DNA from: an uncultured Halioglobus sp.
GTDB lineage: Bacteria > Pseudomonadota > Gammaproteobacteria > Pseudomonadales > Halieaceae
NCBI GenBank assembly: GCA_905480565.1
Contig: CAJQQW010000167.1
Location: 1-6,367, forward strand
DNA length: 6,367 nt
Reading direction: 5' to 3'
Position 1 is the stretch's first letter. Each line of letters opens with the position of its first letter. Of the stretch, positions 5,439 to 6,367 are shown one piece after another. Both the position numbers and the translations under genes were made by a program. The notes beneath the pieces are model-generated. The model saw only the letters and a list, made by a program, of their open reading frames with translations. It was not told the origin of the DNA and did not search any database.

Positions 5439-6367
5439 GACGCCGTCTCCACCGGCTCAAGCTTGGCATGCCCTCTGTTCATTGGACTATGCTCCAGATC
5501 ACGGGTTACTGCTTTCACCGAATTCACCTCCGCCAACCACCGCCGGTGCTCCTTCTCAATTTCGGCGGCAGGTATCACCTGCTCGGTATCGAGATAAAAA
5601 CTCCGCACAATTAGCGCCAACGGAATGACGACAACAGAAATGAGCGCCAGCCACCATATATACCAGACCATGCCCAAACTGAGTGTAGTAGCGGCAATGC
5701 AAAATATCATGCCTATCGACGTATTCTTCGGCAGTACGATATCTTCATAGGACTCCGGCTCTGGCTCTGGATATGCCTCGCCGCGTTCCTTGGCCATTGC
5801 AAAATGATCCCGGTCAGTGACCTGCGGTAAAATCGCAAAATTGTATTCTGGTGGCGGCGCTGACATCGACCACTCCAGCGTACGACCGTCCCAAGGGTCA
5901 CCCACGGGCACCCTCGTCGAATCGCGATCGCGGTAACTGATCCAAAATTGCGCCAACACGCAGCCCAATCCGCAAACAACCAAAGTCGCGCCGAACAAAG
6001 ACACCATTAGGATCGGCTCAAATGTAGGATCGGCATAGGTCACTGACCGTCGCGGCATACCCATAAGGCCCACTGCATACAAAGGCAAAAACGTAAACGC
6101 GAAACCAAATACCCAGAATAGCGCGGCGACCCGGCCCCAATTTTCATTGAGTCGATAACCAAATGCTTTCGGAAACCAGTAATTTACACCAGCCAAAAGG
6201 CCAAAAAGGACGCCCGGAATAATTACGTTGTGAAAATGTGCAACAAGAAACAGAGTGTTATGCACCTGAAATGAGATGGTTGGATTCGCCAACATTACAC
6301 CGGTAATACCGCCCACCGTAAACAGCATGAAAAACCCAGTCACATAAATCATGGGAACAGACATGCG
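5435..6367 (-). CDS. cyoB: Cytochrome bo3 ubiquinol oxidase subunit I (partial, C-terminal half)
   Basis: Catalytic heme-copper subunit that oxidises ubiquinol, reduces O2 to water and pumps protons. The gene is open at the right edge, with about 310 codons visible of roughly 650-670. Counting from the Met at 6364, VHNTLFLVAHFHNVII (34-49) carries His35, His43 and His45, whose spacing matches E. coli His411, His419 (high-spin heme ligand) and His421 (low-spin heme ligand). GMPRR (102-106) holds the arginine pair matching E. coli Arg481/482 at the heme propionates. GDPWDGRTLEW (155-165) and SAPPPEYNF (168-176) are typical of the Cyo loop. Membrane segments lie near 4-26, 37-60, 78-103, 117-142 and two more around 214-256. 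The soluble tail after AEIEK is about 20 residues longer than in E. coli. The copper-ligand and K-channel residues are outside the window. The stop overlaps cyoC. The in-frame Met at 6364 is internal, not a start. Confidence 0.95.
   Translation of the reverse strand, partial: RMSVPMIYVTGFFMLFTVGGITGVMLANPTISFQVHNTLFLVAHFHNVIIPGVLFGLLAGVNYWFPKAFGYRLNENWGRVAALFWVFGFAFTFLPLYAVGLMGMPRRSVTYADPTFEPILMVSLFGATLVVCGLGCVLAQFWISYRDRDSTRVPVGDPWDGRTLEWSMSAPPPEYNFAILPQVTDRDHFAMAKERGEAYPEPEPESYEDIVLPKNTSIGMIFCIAATTLSLGMVWYIWWLALISVVVIPLALIVRSFYLDTEQVIPAAEIEKEHRRWLAEVNSVKAVTRDLEHSPMNRGHAKLEPVETAS

Overview
This window looks like chromosomal DNA of an aerobic Gram-negative bacterium, most likely a gammaproteobacterium. 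The reasons are a bo3-type (Cyo) quinol oxidase operon, a lipoprotein with an outer-membrane-type sorting signal, and a small exported DUF4124 protein, a family seen mainly in Gamma- and Betaproteobacteria. The taxonomic call is inference. Every gene I can support lies on the minus strand, so transcription runs from right to left.

Right part (about 4498-6367): a tightly packed cytochrome bo3 ubiquinol oxidase operon. It holds the C-terminal half of cyoB (cut by the right edge), then cyoC (4-bp ATGA overlap) and cyoD (1-bp TGATG overlap). The heme-ligand histidines and the heme-propionate arginine pair of subunit I are present. cyoA should lie beyond the right edge. No cyoE (heme O synthase) follows cyoD. 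After a 207-bp gap comes a type II NADH dehydrogenase (ndh, 2992-4290). Together the two loci give a short respiratory chain: NADH to quinone without proton pumping, then quinol to oxygen with proton pumping.

Middle (2653-2991): 339 bp with no convincing gene, followed by a small exported DUF4124 protein (2203-2652). Then comes a 245-bp intergenic region with two inverted repeats and a perfect TATAAT -10 hexamer pointing at the next gene.

Left part (1-1957): a probable two-gene operon. The first gene encodes a lipoprotein of the Ca2+-dependent phosphatidylinositol-specific phospholipase C-like family. 36 bp later comes a major facilitator transporter that runs off the left edge. A surface phosphodiesterase plus an inner-membrane carrier suggests release and uptake of a small organic product, but the substrate cannot be read from the sequence.

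No tRNA, rRNA, CRISPR array, insertion sequence or phage gene was seen. I found no clear undescribed multi-gene system. The points most worth a second look are the phospholipase-like lipoprotein/transporter pair and the structured region upstream of it.
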